From: Caenorhabditis remanei | Taxonomy: Eukaryota; Nematoda; Chromadorea; Rhabditida; Rhabditidae | Assembly (NCBI RefSeq): GCF_010183535.1 | Contig: NC_071330.1 | Span: 6,119,717 to 6,183,716, forward strand | DNA length: 64,000 bases | Direction of reading: 5' to 3' | Shown here: piece after piece, positions 62,401-64,000 of the stretch | Numbering within the stretch: position 1 is the first letter of the stretch | Layout: each line of letters begins with the position of its first letter | Translations under genes and position numbers: made by a program | Notes under the pieces: generated by a model | What the model was told of the DNA's origin: nothing | The model's input: only the letters and a program-made list of their open reading frames with translations | The model's database searches: none

Positions 62401-63751
62401 CATCGAACTATATTTTCGAACCAACAGTTTTTTGACTTTATTCGATTATTCCATGCGCCTCGATTTCTTTTTCATTGATTCTGAAATATCGTTTCTTTTT
62501 CTTTTTCTCACAAAACCTTTCTCCAACATTTTCTTTGAAACGAACACCTCCCATTCTTCCTTCAAACTCTACTACACATTCTCATCCGTCCTACTGTAAT
62601 GCTTAGACTCCGCCCCCTTATCCAACGTATTGACAGTATTCAGAATACTCTCTTTTTCTTCTCTTATTCTTATTCATTTGCTTGTTTTTTCTTGACACAC
62701 TCCGTTTTCCGAAATCCCGTTATCCTTGCCCCGGTCGGAATAATGGGCGGAGTCTCTGTCTTGCCCCTGGATTGGCGTCGAGGCGTCGATGCTTCATCAT
62801 TCAACTTTTTGGCGCATATTCTTCATCCGTTCCAATATTTTTTCCCTGATTTCTAGAAATTTTCCAATCACGACTTGTTAATTTTTATTCGAAAATGTTT
62901 GTGCCTGTAATGCACAAGTTGCTCGAAATGACATCAAGTCACACAAAAATCTCTCATTCTGTCAATGACCAACACCCCGACCCTACTTACTCTTTTTTCC
63001 ATACAATCTTTTTTTCTTTCGGGAAGACGAAGGGTCGTCGATAACGCCACACACACAAAAACGCCAACAAATTATTATTTGTTTGACACAGAAAAGGTTC
63101 AATTCAAGTTTTAATCACCCCTCCTTTTCATCGGCCAATTTTCAATTTTCCTCATTTTTGCTGCGTCGTTTTCGTCGTTATCAGGTGGAAAAGTTTCCAC
63201 GGAGAGTCATATGGTTTTCGTGAGAAGATGGAGACGCAGATGTTACTTTTCGGGTGGAGCGAACAGCTGGGTTGATGGAGTCTCGATAGGTTACTAAATT
63301 CTAGTTACTGTTGAGGGAGAGAAGAAAGATGGAAGGGAGTTTGGATACTGTAGAATTCAGAATGGACAGTAGATTTAGGGATGAAGTACAATGAATTGAA
63401 TAGGAGGAAGCATTTCTGTACTGTCTGGACAAATCTACATATTTCGCAAAGAGACTGGGTCACAGATTTCATTACTGCTACAGTAGTCTTCCCTTTCCAT
63501 GTAGATCAATCTCCATCTTCTCGTCTGATACGCGAACCAATCAACTGGCAGCAAGTTCTAGAACGATTTCGAATCATCTCACCCTAAATTGATCACTTGA
63601 GAAGCCGCTATTCGAAAACTCGTACGTAGTTCCAGTGCAATTCTTTAAATTAAGGGCTGAGGTACCAGGACCCCGACTATATAGAAAGCTTTTATAGTCC
63701 AGCTCCACCTAAACAAGCACAATGTCAAATACAGTAGGCTGAAATTCATGC
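59469..63751. other. gene-poor region
   Basis: No confident gene. An inverted pair of GC boxes, GACTCCGCCCC near 62608 and GGGCGGAGTC near 62744, looks promoter-like. Short open frames at 61433-61660 (-) and 63381-63587 (+) are protein-like but unsupported. Confidence 0.45.
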
Positions 63752-63979
63752 CTACTCAGAGATAACGAGGTCATCAACAAACGTTTTACTGAAATGAGAT
63801 GGAGATGATCCTCCCTCACTCTCCGGTTTCTTCTCTTTCTTTTCCAAGTGAGGGTGAATCTTCGATGCGGGCCAGATCTTATTTCTGTGAAAACACTTTA
63901 GATCACACCTTCTTATGGATCGGATAAAGAAGGCGCCGACTGCGTAAGTGAGCTGGAATTGGAGTCGGATTGAGCTGAC
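63752..63979 (-). CDS. 3' end of an unidentified gene (runs off the right edge)
   Basis: Two exons, 63979-63909 and 63884-63752, joined in phase 2 by GTGTGATC...TTTTCACAG. They encode the last 68 residues of a protein: a moderately hydrophobic stretch (RLQFQLTYAVGAFFIRSIRR) then a Lys/Glu/Ser-rich hydrophilic tail ending FVDDLVISE and TAG. The acceptor of the first of these exons (AATTCGCAG) is at 63982-63980; upstream exons lie outside the window. The alternative frame through the first exon runs into a stop in the second, which supports this phase. I do not recognise the family. Confidence 0.6.
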   Translation of the reverse strand, partial: VSSIRLQFQLTYAVGAFFIRSIRRCDLKCFHRNKIWPASKIHPHLEKKEKKPESEGGSSPSHFSKTFVDDLVISE

Positions 63980-64000
63980 CTGCGAATTAATTCAAAAGAA

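Noticed and set aside
63381..63587. 68-codon plus-strand frame near the right edge
   Set aside because: Protein-like but isolated, with no acceptor, donor or domain; not enough to call.
1..64000. CRISPR array, bacterial operon or prophage content
   Set aside because: All confident genes are intron-rich nematode genes; no array of regularly spaced repeats is present.

Overview
This window is nuclear DNA from a Caenorhabditis nematode that is not C. elegans itself; C. briggsae or a close relative is my best guess. The reasons are AT-rich sequence, short introns ending in TTTTCAG, trans-splice-type acceptors just before start codons, and a complete dopamine transporter gene whose protein resembles C. 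elegans DAT-1 along its whole length but differs at scattered positions. I assembled exons by hand from splice signals, reading phase and known family sequences. Intact models were kept only when the summed exon lengths divide by three.

Layout. 0-3.6 kb (-): a complete PRELI/CRAL-TRIO/GOLD (SEC14L1-type) gene. 3.6-11 kb: repeat-rich intergenic DNA with a palindromic element, a 2.4 kb TA-flanked terminal-inverted-repeat element and two GGGCC-rich hAT-like elements, one carrying a tRNA-like segment. 11-16.6 kb (+): a DNTTIP1-type chromatin gene, then dat-1. 18.1-23.5 kb (+): two RING-finger genes, the second with two membrane spans, with a weak 148-aa minus-strand gene between them. 24.4-27.1 kb: a near-identical inverted duplication, each arm with one tRNA-Ser(AGA), plus a tandem repeat. 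27.9-34.4 kb (+): a single-pass membrane protein with three PPxY motifs, whose second intron holds a young but defective antisense LTR retrotransposon. 34.8-42.8 kb (-): a CLIP-170-type CAP-Gly gene (clip-1), with signs of an internal membrane-isoform start, a GC-AG intron and one apparent frameshift. 43-63.7 kb: almost no confident genes, but several isolated exon-like blocks. 63.75-63.98 kb (-): the last two exons of a gene that runs off the right edge.

The genes are independent in function: lipid transfer, a histone-deacetylase complex subunit, dopamine reuptake, ubiquitin ligases, a PPxY adaptor and a microtubule plus-end protein. The unusual material is in the mobile and repeat DNA, the isoform architecture of clip-1, and the 20 kb gene-poor block upstream of clip-1.
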